DNA of 60,000 nt from Adiantum capillus-veneris (lineage: Eukaryota > Streptophyta > Polypodiopsida > Polypodiales > Pteridaceae), in NCBI GenBank assembly GCA_014529385.2, contig CM043950.1:150230945-150290944 (forward strand), written 5' to 3'. This document shows, one piece after another, positions 31,409 through 40,800 of the stretch. Below the pieces are notes generated by a model that worked only from the letters and a program-made list of their open reading frames with translations, did no database searches and was not told the DNA's origin. The position numbers were made by a program, and so were the translations under genes. Position 1 is the stretch's first letter. Each line of letters opens with the position of its first letter.

Positions 31409-31607
31409 CCAAGAGTTACCCACGACAGAACATCAGATCCTATGCTTCATCAGAGGGCTTAGGAATGAGAATCTCCAAAAGGACCTATACGTGCATAGAT
31501 ACCAAACCTTGTAAGAGGTGACCAAAGCGGCAGTTGACCTAGTTGACAATTGCGAATTCTATGACGATGGTCAAAAGAAGATGAATGATGCGAGTGAGAA
31601 GGACAAA
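31409..31607 (+). pseudogene. Foreign gag fragment at the start of D
   Basis: Read in one frame with a single stop, the segment contains I-L-C-F-I-R-G-L-R-N-E, L-Y-V-H-R-Y-Q-T-L, V-T-K-A-A-V-D-L-V-D. This is the F-x-x-G-L...T-L-x-E-V...A pattern at the end of retrotransposon capsid domains. It does not match the gag of C. It begins at the exact last base of the LTR and ends where D joins the protease end of C. Confidence 0.65.
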
Positions 31608-32617
31608 TGATTCTCAAAAAGGGGCAACATGTAGTATACGATTTGCATGAAGAAAGCAGCTCGACATCAACTATGGGACCACGGCTGATGAGGAAAGTGA
31701 AGAGAGTTTTGGCTCAAGCGACGAGGAATGTTCAACCACTACATCCAATAGCGAAGAAGAATCATCTTTGGAGGTAATGGGGAATCATCTTCAACACATC
31801 AAAAACTCCATCAATAGAGGTTGACCCAACAAAGGAGCAAACAAAGGATGACAAAGGTGACCACAAGCACTTTGAAGACTTTGAGAGGATGCTTGCAAAA
31901 GATCTTACCCCTGAGGAGAAGCGGTCCTACATCGATATGCTCAAGAGGTATCCAATTTGTTTATCACTGATTACTCACAAATTAGAGGTGTGGATGTTAT
32001 AGAGCATGGCATAGAATTAAAACCAGGTACTAAACCTGTGGCTCAAAAGCTAAGGCGCCTAGGAAAAATACAACAAGAGGCACTTTTGACAGAGGTTAAC
32101 CGACTCCTCAAAGCTGGTTTCATTTACCCTGTGTCTAACTCTGAGTGGGTGTCCCCAATTGTAGTAACCCCTAAAAAGAACGGAAAATGGAGGGTCTGTG
32201 TTGACTACAAACCGCTCAATGCTGCAACAAAGAGGGATCATTTTCCTCTTCCTTTCCAAGATGAAATCTTAAACGAAGTAGCGGCTATGAATGTTACACA
32301 ATGTGTGATGGGTATTCAGGGTATTTTCAAATCAGAATAGTAGAAGAAGATCAGTTAAAAACCACTTTCATCACACCTTGGGGTTGCTTTGCCTATAGAG
32401 TGATGCCATTTGGGCTCACAAATGCTCCTAGTACCTTTATAAGGTTTAACTCTTGTCTTTTAGCCCTTCTTTGGAAAGTCAATTAGGGTTTTTATGGATG
32501 ACTTCTGTATCTATAGTAGCCAAAGACTTCATTGACAAAAAGTTGAGGAGGGCTTAGGAGGCTTCATCAATTTGGGGACAGCTTAATCCTGAGAAGTGTC
32601 ACATTGCAGAGTCACAA
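31608..32617 (+). pseudogene. Protease end and reverse transcriptase of D
   Basis: Same motifs as [32 protein letters not shown] and F-M-D-D-F at about 32492. Relative to C there are single-base losses near 31651, 31953, 32282, 32448 and 32550, each shifting the frame. The palm keeps Y-S-G-Y-F where C has Y-S-R-Y-F, so D has the ancestral residue there. Confidence 0.82.
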
Positions 32618-33340
32618 GTGGTATTGCTAGGTCATGTGGTTTATTTGCAAGGACTTCAATTGGATCCATCAAAATTAAATGCTCTCTTGTCACTACAACC
32701 ACCTACGACAACCAAGGAGCTCATGACTTTTAACCACAAAGTAAGGTACATGTCTCGTTTCATTCACCTTCTAGGGAGGCTATTGCACCTTTGCACAAGC
32801 TAGCAAACAAACCCACATTTGAATGGAGAGAGGAACACGAATTATGCTTTACTGAAGTAAAGGGTATTCTCAACTCTCTTCCAACAATAATGCCACCAAA
32901 TCCAAAGGATACATATTACATCACGCCAAGTGTAGGAATGGAGGCCATCGTGTAGTTCTCATGAAAAAAGACCCAAAAACATGCTACATGAGGCCAGTAT
33001 ACTTTGCAAGCAAAGTCATGACCGCTGCAGAGAAGAGCTACACCGATATGGAGAAGGTGGTATTCACAATTATGTTTGCGGTAAGAAAGTTCCGATCATA
33101 TCTCTTACCTGCACCATTTGTCATTCTCACCATGGAAAACAATTTGCCATATGTTGTGCAACACATGAGCCTCTCATCAAGGATAGCCAAATGGGTTCTA
33201 GAACTTCAAGAGTTTGAATACACTTTTCTTATGGAAGATAGCACAAGGGCAGGTCTTGCAGACATTCTCACATACAAAAGTGAGAGAAAGGAAAGAGTCA
33301 CCAAAGGCAGGAGACAAAGCTACACCACAAAATAATGAGG
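32618..33340 (+). pseudogene. RNase H (first) of D
   Basis: Matches C. Single-base losses near 32776 and 32950 break the frame. The T-D-M-E-K-V block and the altered L-T-M-E-N-N site are the same as in C, so the loss of acids predates the duplication. Confidence 0.75.
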
Positions 33341-33345
33341 AGGAG

Positions 33346-33740
33346 ATGGACAATGCACACATTTTGTGCTTTGATGGAGCTTACCGACGACAACATGATC
33401 CGGCAGCAGGGGGGTTCTTATTCTAAGTCCACAAAGGGAAGTTCTTGTTAAGAAAGGTATCACCTTGGAAAATGTTCATTCTAATAATGAGGCTGAGTAT
33501 GTCACCTTAAAGTTGGGGCTTGAAGAATGCAGAAAACTTGGCATTGAAAGACTTATAATAAGAGGTGATTCCTTACTAGTTATTAGGAAAATCCAAGGGA
33601 TATGGAGTGCAAGAACCCTACTCTAGTGGAGTGGCTTAGACAGGTGAAGGCTTTGATAAAGAACTTTGAAGCTACACAGGTACAGCATGTTGTGAGAACC
33701 CTCAACAAGGAAGCAGATTATCTCGCCAATGAGAAACTTC
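33346..33740 (+). pseudogene. Second, archaeal-type RNase H of D
   Basis: Shows F-D-G-A-Y, D-P-A-A-G-G-F-L-F, N-N-E-A-E-Y, G-D-S-L-L-V-I and the exit H-V-V-R-T-L-N-K-E-A-D, so all acid positions are visible. It is less damaged than in C because the 52-bp duplication is absent. Stops remain near 33424 and 33625. Confidence 0.82.
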
Positions 33741-34635
33741 AGATCATGGTGGGAGGTGTGAAGCTCTACGAACCAAAGTACCAAGGCCAAGAGGAATTGA
33801 AGGACATCATATTTTTCCTCCAAACTGGTGAGTGCCCTAAACACTTGGATAAAGTGCAAAGGCATAGGTTGGTAAAAAAGGCAACTCCTTACCAACTCAT
33901 AGGAGATGATCTGTATCATAAAGGGAAAGATTTGGTGCTAATAAGGGTGAAGATCGACCAAACGATTGTGATCGTCATTTGACCGCATCTCTATGGGCAT
34001 ACAGAACATCTTTCAAGGTATCCACTCAATTCACTCCTTTTCATTTGGTATATGGACAGCAGGCACTCCTTCCTATTGAGGTGGAGATTGCAAGCCTACG
34101 CATTCTCTCACGGGGAGCAAAGAGGCCAACAGAAGCTTTGCAGGAAAGAATTTTTGATGTTCAACGACTTGAGCTTCATAGAGAAGAGTCCATTGACTAT
34201 TACATTGCCCAAGCCACAAGCCAAAGGGACAAAATCAACAAGAAGCTCAAGGGGAAAGGATTGAAGGAAGGTATGTTGGTTCTTCGCTATGATAACCGAC
34301 TTGATACTCGACTTGACAAAAAGTTTTTGCAAAGATGGGAGGGACCTTTCATGATAAAAAGAAAGTTTGGGAATGGTAGTTACAGATTAGCAGATTTATC
34401 AGGAAAACTCCACAAGACCAGAGTCAATGGATGGAGATTAAAGCCCTACTTTCAACGTATCAATCCGTTGATAGGAAGTCATCTACCTACATCGTCTAAG
34501 CTCCAAATTGGCATGGCTCCCTTCGACTTGGCAAATGCTCCACCTATTTTTAAAGCTTTGATGTGCAAAGAAGAACCAGCCATGGAATCTCAACATACCC
34601 AAGGCAACCCTCCCATCTCCGATTTATGGGATTGA
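33741..34635 (+). pseudogene. Integrase remnant of D, same core deletion as C
   Basis: The join from the integrase N-terminus to the end of the core lies at about 33955-33985 and is the same as in C. The C-terminal domain is open for 218 codons (33979-34635). No D-D-E catalytic residues are present. Confidence 0.85.
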
Positions 34636-34749
34636 GGTAATGAAAAGCAGGTCTAATGGAGTAAAAGAGTGTATATCACTCCTCCTTTTTTTAGAAAATA
34701 AGAAAAAAAAGAGTCACTCAAGAGAACACATGAAATCTAGTACCAAAGA
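34636..34749 (+). other. Broken 3' edge of D and re-entry into H
   Basis: Sequence of D ends in the A-rich tract at about 34709. H text resumes with GAGTCACTCAAGAG. No target duplication remains at either edge of C-D. Confidence 0.6.
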
Positions 34750-35071
34750 AGATCAATTTTTTGCCAAGTGCACAAGACGGAGTCAAGATGAATTTGATGG
34801 CAGAAATTGATACAAATTCCACGACTAATGTCATGTCATATGGTATGTGGTTACTTCTAGGTAAGCCAAAGCTTTATGACATTCTGATAAAGGTAAATCT
34901 CTCACCTGAAGTCGATGTTATAAGTATGGGGATTGCAGAAGCTACTCTCCAACTACACTCACAGAATGTCAAAGAAAAATTCTTGGTGGTAGATTCTCGA
35001 CAAATGGGAACACACTTGATTTTGTCCAAGCCATGGGCACAAGTCTTTGAAAAGAGCCTGAATCTTCAACA
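34750..35071 (+). pseudogene. Retropepsin-like domain of H
   Basis: The frame opens at 34761. The segment A-E-I-D-T-N-S-T-T-N-V-M-S-Y-G-M-W occupies the active-site position, with D-T-N in place of D-T-G. About 60 residues later L-I-L-S-K-P-W-A matches the I-L-G-x-x-W block with glycine lost. It is a homologue of the second protease-like domain of G (46790-47220), which reads D-I-G-T-Q-H-N-M-L-S-Y-G. Probably inactive. It overlaps the next frame by 31 bases. Confidence 0.6.
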
Positions 35072-36358
35072 ATGGTCATCACGACAAGCTATCAAGTGGT
35101 AATAGAGGTCAAGCCTACAACAGCTCAAAGATTCTTGGCTATTGAAAAAGGAAAAGCTAAAGTAAGACCACAGTCTCTAGCCCAGCCAATGCAAGTGCAA
35201 GACAAAGCCTCTACATCAAAAGCCAAACCATCAACAAAACAATGCAAACCCAAGCAAAAAGTCTATCAACCAAAGTTTCCATCGCCCGAAAGTCTCCAAA
35301 GGAAGTCAAAACAGGTCAACCAAGTGCTAGTATCCAAGGCACATATTAAAGTTAATGATCCAATTTGGATACAATCACAGGAACAACCTCAACAAGCAAA
35401 GGTAACAGGATGGATCACATCAAGCGCGTCAATTATTGCACAAGGCTACAAGAAAGGAAATTCATATGTTTGGGTCAACAAGCCCAAGATGATAGCCTGG
35501 CGATATCCATCCCATGACAACCACTCAGTCAGGAATCAACAAAGCCGTCAACGTCAATCACATAACTCAACCAAGAGAAAGGATAGATACAAAAAGCAAA
35601 AGAGAAGGTCTTCCATTGGACAAACCATACGACAAGTCTGGGTAATGAAATCAAAATTCTACCAGACTACCCAACAAAGTCAAGTAAAGATCACCTCCAA
35701 GGAAGTCCAAAGATTCATTCCAGTCGAGTTACTCGAAGCACAAGGATTCTATGAGGGTAACTTTCAAATCTGGTTACCTAAGGTAGTAGCTTATCAAGGA
35801 ATCACCCAGAAAAAGCAAGAAACATCAAGAAATCAAGAGAAGCCACCCTCTACACCCAAGAGTACTACAACCTATCGATGGATCCCTCGTCAATTACTAC
35901 AAGAGCAAGGATTTTACAAAAGTAACAGCCATATTTGGAAATTAAAGACAAGGTACCATCAAGTCAAAGAAGAAACAAGGCAAGTGGCAACGGAGATCAC
36001 ACCAGGCCCAAGAACAATGTGGGTTCCAAAATCCGCGATTGAGGCTCAACAACAAGAAAGATACACAACTCCCTTACAACCTCTTAACAACAAAAAGAAA
36101 TCAATGGTAAATACGGAGGTCTCAGTTTTTAAGAACACTATCTGGAAGAAGAAGAAGACTTCATCAACCATTGCTTCAACATCAATACTTGTCTCATCAA
36201 GCAACCACAATTTGCTACCAAGGAATGAAGAGCAGATATATGCCAATGTATTGGACAACATGGCATCTCAAATAGAAACTAACGAGAAAGTCCTAAACAT
36301 CAAAAGCATATGGAATTGGATTTTAGGCCGCGATCAGGTAAGTCCAAGTCGCCATTAA
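35072..36358 (+). CDS. W-I-P repeat protein of H, 428 codons
   Basis: The longest open frame in the window. It is basic and rich in glutamine and lysine. A short motif recurs, roughly W-I-P-x-x-L-L-x-x-Q-G-[FY]-Y-x-x-N-x-x-I-W, at residues 114-134 (diverged), 214-234 and 270-289. A related M-W-V-P-K lies at 317-320. Element G encodes the same motif (47371-47700). No known catalytic domain. It stands where RT would be expected. The first codons may belong to the end of the protease-like reading, so the true start is uncertain. That the frame is open in a decayed element suggests either recent insertion or selection. Confidence 0.65.
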   Translation: MVITTSYQVVIEVKPTTAQRFLAIEKGKAKVRPQSLAQPMQVQDKASTSKAKPSTKQCKPKQKVYQPKFPSPESLQRKSKQVNQVLVSKAHIKVNDPIWIQSQEQPQQAKVTGWITSSASIIAQGYKKGNSYVWVNKPKMIAWRYPSHDNHSVRNQQSRQRQSHNSTKRKDRYKKQKRRSSIGQTIRQVWVMKSKFYQTTQQSQVKITSKEVQRFIPVELLEAQGFYEGNFQIWLPKVVAYQGITQKKQETSRNQEKPPSTPKSTTTYRWIPRQLLQEQGFYKSNSHIWKLKTRYHQVKEETRQVATEITPGPRTMWVPKSAIEAQQQERYTTPLQPLNNKKKSMVNTEVSVFKNTIWKKKKTSSTIASTSILVSSSNHNLLPRNEEQIYANVLDNMASQIETNEKVLNIKSIWNWILGRDQVSPSRH

Positions 36359-37562
36359 ACTTACATGGCATAAGAGTCTAGAGTCGGGCAGCTAAGCCAC
36401 TAAATGAGCAAAGTGTCAGACCCAAGCTTCAAGTTAATATTTTTATGTGGTCTATGAGTCTAGCTAATAGGTATAAGCTCAAGCTGGAGAGTTGAGCATA
36501 AATAAATTCATGTCACTCATGCTGGAAGAGGTGAGCATAAGAGTCAAAGTCCATATAATATATAAGGTGGAGAAGGCGGAGTAGTCAAAACAAAACACTC
36601 ATGCACTTGACACAGTGAGGAAGAGTGGAGAAACCTCGACAGCAAAAACCCTTCTTGTGAGTAGTGAAAGCTTTTGAAGCACTCGTGCTATATGTTTTGC
36701 TTGCTACACTAACTCCATGAAGAACCCATCAATACTCTTCTCTCACACCGCATCTTTTTAACATGCATAACTTTGTGCAAGCATATAGATGTCCCATCAT
36801 TGGACATATGCATTAGGCACTCTTTTTTATTCCACCCATGCACTTACACAAACAAATGACGATGACCAAGCAGAAACAGGTTTTATAAGCCTTTGCTCAA
36901 CAACAATGACTCTGACTTCAAGCTACTAACACTTATCCATGTATATCAATCCCATACTAGTAGCCATATAGCCATATGTACTTTAACTCAGCATAACTAT
37001 ATAACATCAGAACCTAAGTACATATAGCCTCGCATTTAATTATGACTAAAGATATTTTTTTCCACTGGGTTTTTCCCTTTAGTCTTATCCAGGTATCCAA
37101 GACCTTCATTTTGTACATACGCTACATTTTACTTTTACTCTTTTATTTTTTATAACAACAAAAACAAGAAGAACCACGATATCCCCACACTACTAATTGC
37201 AAATCTACTGACAAGTCAAAAGGGAGAGGCCAAAAAACAGTTTGACAAAACTTCAAGTCAGCTACAGGTACAACTGCGAGATAACAACCACAGGAAAAGC
37301 AAATACTAGAGCTACAATGACAACGACATACTGCACCAACAAGTCGTACAACCTCATGTAATTCAAGATACAACAACCAATCAGAGGGGGAGAGTTGTAG
37401 GCTTCAGATACACTAGAGGTACAACTTCAAGGCAGCTTTAACATCACGCAAAGCAACCCAACTGCAGAAGGACTGCCACAACAACTTCAACCAACACCAA
37501 GACATCAAGAACTCGTCAAGGCCAGCAAAGACATAGGGTCTTGTCGGGGACGACAAGAATTC
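36359..37562 (+). other. 3' untranslated region of H
   Basis: About 1.2 kb with no protein domain. A purine run CAGAGGGGGAGAG near 37382 resembles a polypurine tract but is not followed by an LTR. Confidence 0.55.
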
Positions 37563-37593
37563 GGAGGGGGAGAGTATTGAAGGGGGAGAGTAT
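37563..37593 (+). other. Duplicated polypurine tract of H
   Basis: GGAGGGGGAGAGTATTGAA is followed directly by a second near-copy, so the tract and the first bases next to the LTR occur twice. The 3' LTR begins at 37594 in the second copy. Confidence 0.7.
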
Positions 37594-38661
37594 TGAAAGG
37601 ACGCTCTTTCAACAACGTTTCCATAAAGATTCCATTAAAGATTTCTCAAAGATTCTATAAAGATTCCACATGAAGATGGTGATGAAGGAATGAAGATGAA
37701 GATGGATGCTGCAACATGAAGATACAAGTTCATGGACGTCATTGAATATCCCGTTATTATTATTTTGAGCCATTACAGCCACTTTTGTAATGTTTACGGG
37801 AACCTTATATTTTAAATCGACACTTGTATTTTGGACGCAGATGCTTGTATCATGAGTAAAGCCAACTCAGTTTCTTGTAATTAAGCTCTGTAGAAGCCTA
37901 GGGAAAATTCAGGTCATTAGGCCGGACATTAGGTTTGAAGGCTTTGTATATAAGCTGGAACCTAAGGCTTTGTAAAAAACACATTACATTATCTCAATTA
38001 ATATACAGTCGTGGGTTCTGCAGCACACAGTAGTGAGCTTCACGCACACACACCGTCGCGCACACCAATCACATTGCAGATATGAGAGTAGGAGCGTGTT
38101 AGCATCGAGGAGCTCTCCGCGTCAACGCAAGCAATGCAAGCCGAGGACCACATCGCGAGCCCGCCTGCTACGAGCTATATTTGGTCGTAAGTACCTCAAA
38201 TGACAACCGTTCTGAATGTTCCAGTAGTCGTTAGAATTAGGGCGAGAAGCTCTTCGTGTTGATGTCTTTGTAGATCATTTTGGGACACTTTGGAAATTGT
38301 TGTTTTGAGTCTATCGCAACAACGATTAGAGGTCTTACAGTTATGGTTTTCAGGGTTTAGGTGTTTGGCCATATAGGATATGTCCTTGTGAGTCTTACCC
38401 TCCGATTTTGAGTCATTCCGATATGATTTGAGACTGTTTCGAGCTTGTAGTGTTTCGTAGGATGCGTTGTCTGTTTCTTTGCTTTATGGTAGTGTTGTGG
38501 TAGGATTAGTGACTGTAGAGTGTTGTTCGTGTCTAGCTTAGGGTTGACAACCCACAGATTGCCTCCATGTCCTAGTCGGGTCAGCTACGTCCACGGATTG
38601 ACAGTTTGTTGGTCTGTGTTCTCGCTGTGCTCCATCGTCCGTCGCGGCGTACCCGCTAACA
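37594..38661 (+). repeat. 3' LTR of H
   Basis: TGAAAGGACGC to CCGCTAACA, 1068 bp, matching 15946-17001. It keeps the CA end. A TATATAA box lies at 37947. Confidence 0.9.
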
Positions 38662-38666
38662 GTTGT
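38662..38666. repeat. Right target-site duplication of H
   Basis: GTTGT, the same as 15941-15945. Removing H and one copy restores a continuous gag frame of G across the site. Confidence 0.9.
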
Positions 38667-40051
38667 TCAAACAACACCCTTACCACCTCCAATGCTAGGA
38701 CCACAACCACCACATTCGAGAATCACTTATGTGAATCAAGTGGGTTGTGAGTTATCTATTGCTTGTTTGGAAGGCTGTGAGGAAGATATAGACCCTAACA
38801 TTTCCTATGGGATTGATGCGCTTGAGGAAAGTCCACAATACTACATGGAGAACTACTGAGAACAAGTCAAACATGTCTATCAAGTAGCTGCTCTTGCTGC
38901 AAGAGGTCAAAATATCAATTACACTACTAAGAGACCACCTCTTTAATGCTATGAGTGTGGAGGTCCACATCGTGTGGCCGAGTGTCCTATTAGGCTACAA
39001 AAGAACACCACACTAATGCAAATTAATCAAGTGAGCACGTCTACAATGCCGATACTCATGTGTAATCAATGTGGCATAGATCTTTGATTACCCAATGTTT
39101 GAATAATCCAAATGCACTGAAGATCACGACATTAAACTTGATTGAGGCTACCGAGGAGCCATCACAAAGTACACATGTGGTACCAGTAAACGTACTCACA
39201 CGATTGATGCTCCAAAAACAAAATATATTCTTGAAGAAAGAGACACGGAATCAGTTGCCCAATCTCAGAAGAAGAAGAAACATGAAGGAAGAGATCGCAA
39301 AAAGTAGCAAAGTCAGACCCCAGTTCAAAGACCAACATAGGAGATGGTGACGACCACGTATATATGAACAATGCTACAGAGGATTCTGATTCAAGTGAAA
39401 CCACAGAGACCAAAATGACCACTAAGAAAGAAACCAACAAGGAAGATTGTCATGAGCCACAATGTCCAGGATCCAAGAAAAAGATAGGAACTTATCCAAA
39501 CCCTACAAAGGAAATCGAGCGATTCAAGCAATTAAAGAGTTTGGTAGAAGATACCCAAAGGGATCTAGAGCCAATACCAAGGTAGATCTAGATTACAGAC
39601 ACAGTGTTTCCTATGCAAAAACAACCTCACCAAGTCCATAGACCCATCCGGGAAGAAAGTGACTTAAAGTCATGGGAAAGTGGGCGTACTCACTTCTTGT
39701 TGGAAAGAATGTTTACAGAGGGACTACCTGATCCTATCGAAAAAATGGAGATCCCATCTTCCCCACGTCAAGGGACTGAAGCCCAAAAGATGCCATTAAA
39801 TATTGCCAAATTGATGGATTTCATGGCTTCAAAAGTCACAACCACCATCATTTCCAAACTATATGGAGACCCTGAGCTATTCTTAGCTCTTTGAGCTTTC
39901 CTCAATGGATAACTGAAGGTCAGGCTACCACAATTTGCACAGATGGATGGAGCTAGGGAGATGACAATAGAGGAGGAACACTTAGATCCACAACCCAACC
40001 TAGATGAGAACCTTGTTGTAGAAATACCTATTATCAAGTCGGGACAATACT
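38667..40051 (+). pseudogene. gag region of G, part 2 (after H), with further zinc knuckle
   Basis: The frame continues from 15945 without shift. A knuckle-like C-Y-E-C-G-G-P-H-R-V-A-E-C lies at about 38949-38987, with one residue fewer than the usual CX2CX4HX4C. A further C-N-Q-C-G follows at about 39064. The stretch to 39585 is basic and lysine-rich. An ORF at 39604-39894 has no recognised domain. Several stops are present. Confidence 0.65.
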
Positions 40052-40384
40052 TTGAGGGCAATGAATCCAATGCAACCATACCAAACACTCCCGGGATTAA
40101 CTGTGAAGGGAATCCTTGATGGTGGCACTGGGGTTAGCATTGTGACTAAAAATTGCTGGGAAACTATGGGAAGACCTCATCTTGCGACCACAACCATAGT
40201 AGTAAAGATGGCCAATGGGTCTATTGTTAAACCTATTGAGATGCTACAAGATCTCAAGATCAAGGTCTTTGGACATAAAATAAGAATGACCTTTATTGTT
40301 ATGGATTTATCCAAGCACACTATGGCATCTGAGATGCTCTTAGGACGTCCTTTCATGAGGGAAGCAAAAATGGTGCATGACTAG
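40052..40384 (+). pseudogene. First retropepsin of G
   Basis: The active site reads I-L-D-G-G-T-G-V-S-I-V, followed by V-V-K-M-A-N-G-S and the C-terminal block M-L-L-G-R-P-F-M. The spacing of about 70 residues is usual for retropepsins, and the form resembles Athila/Tat proteases. The frame ends at a stop (TAG) two codons after M-V-H-D. It would process the G polyprotein. Confidence 0.8.
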
Positions 40385-40615
40385 TCTAAAAATCATGTCT
40401 TCTTGTGCAGTTCCAAGATTCTATCATTCCAGTGGATCTTGTAACTGGTTGAGCACATTCTCTAGAAAACAGGTTTATAATTGATCATAGATCTGACACC
40501 ACAGTTCACTCGGCCCCATTGCAGTATTGTTACACATGTAAAGCGGACACTGACTTTGGGGAAGATTCTCCTTATATGAATATACTACCTGGGATGACTG
40601 AGTCGGACAATGTGG

Positions 40616-40620
40616 ATTGG
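40616..40620. repeat. Left target-site duplication of I
   Basis: ATTGG, repeated at 46128-46132. Confidence 0.9.
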
Positions 40621-40762
40621 TGAAAGGTCATGGGGACTGAACATGCTAATCTCCACCCAGTCATGCTCTATATAGGCCCTTGGCCTACTAAATATAGGGA
40701 CCCCCTTGACTGCATGTCCATCCTGGCCCTTGGCCGTGACTGGTCCTACCCTTGTCCTGACA
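40621..40762 (-). repeat. 3' LTR of I
   Basis: On the + strand it runs TGAAAGGTCATGG to TGTCCTGACA. It is preceded on the minus strand by the purine tract. Confidence 0.9.
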
Positions 40763-40800
40763 TTACTCCCCCCTTGGAGAAGCGTTTTCGTCCTCGAAAA
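40763..40800 (-). other. Polypurine tract and FEDEN-like tail of I
   Basis: Read on the minus strand: a stretch TTCGAGGACGAAAACG, then CCAAGGGGGGAGTAA, then the LTR. The first part can encode V-F-E-D-E-N just before a stop. Plant chromovirus pol genes often end in a similar phrase directly before the purine tract. This is the only trace of pol in I. Confidence 0.6.

Larger units (their letters stand above)
29421..34709 (+). mobile_element. Element D, partial Tat-like copy fused to C
   Basis: It shares LTR C2 with C. Its internal part lacks the primer site, leader, small ORFs, its own gag and most of the protease. Instead a short gag piece of another family (31409-31607) follows the LTR end directly. 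From 31608 it matches C at about 98% by eye, through to the A-rich tract after integrase, where it breaks off at about 34709 into H. The 3' LTR is absent. Confidence 0.82.
15946..38661 (+). mobile_element. Element H, Asp-primed LTR retroelement nested in G
   Basis: LTRs of 1056 and 1068 bp, an Asp primer site, a purine tract and a perfect GTTGT target duplication. Its own sequence is about 8.7 kb. It has a 3.2 kb leader with a palindrome-bearing tandem array, an unknown ORF, a protease-like domain and a 428-codon repeat protein. No RT or integrase is visible. The gag core may have been lost when the C-D block entered, since both C-D edges are truncated. Over the first ~245 bp the LTRs differ at about 9 sites by hand count. 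Confidence 0.87.

Noticed and set aside
37375-37395. CAGAGGGGGAGAG as the polypurine tract of H
   Set aside because: No LTR follows; the real tract is at 37563-37593, directly before TGAAAGG.
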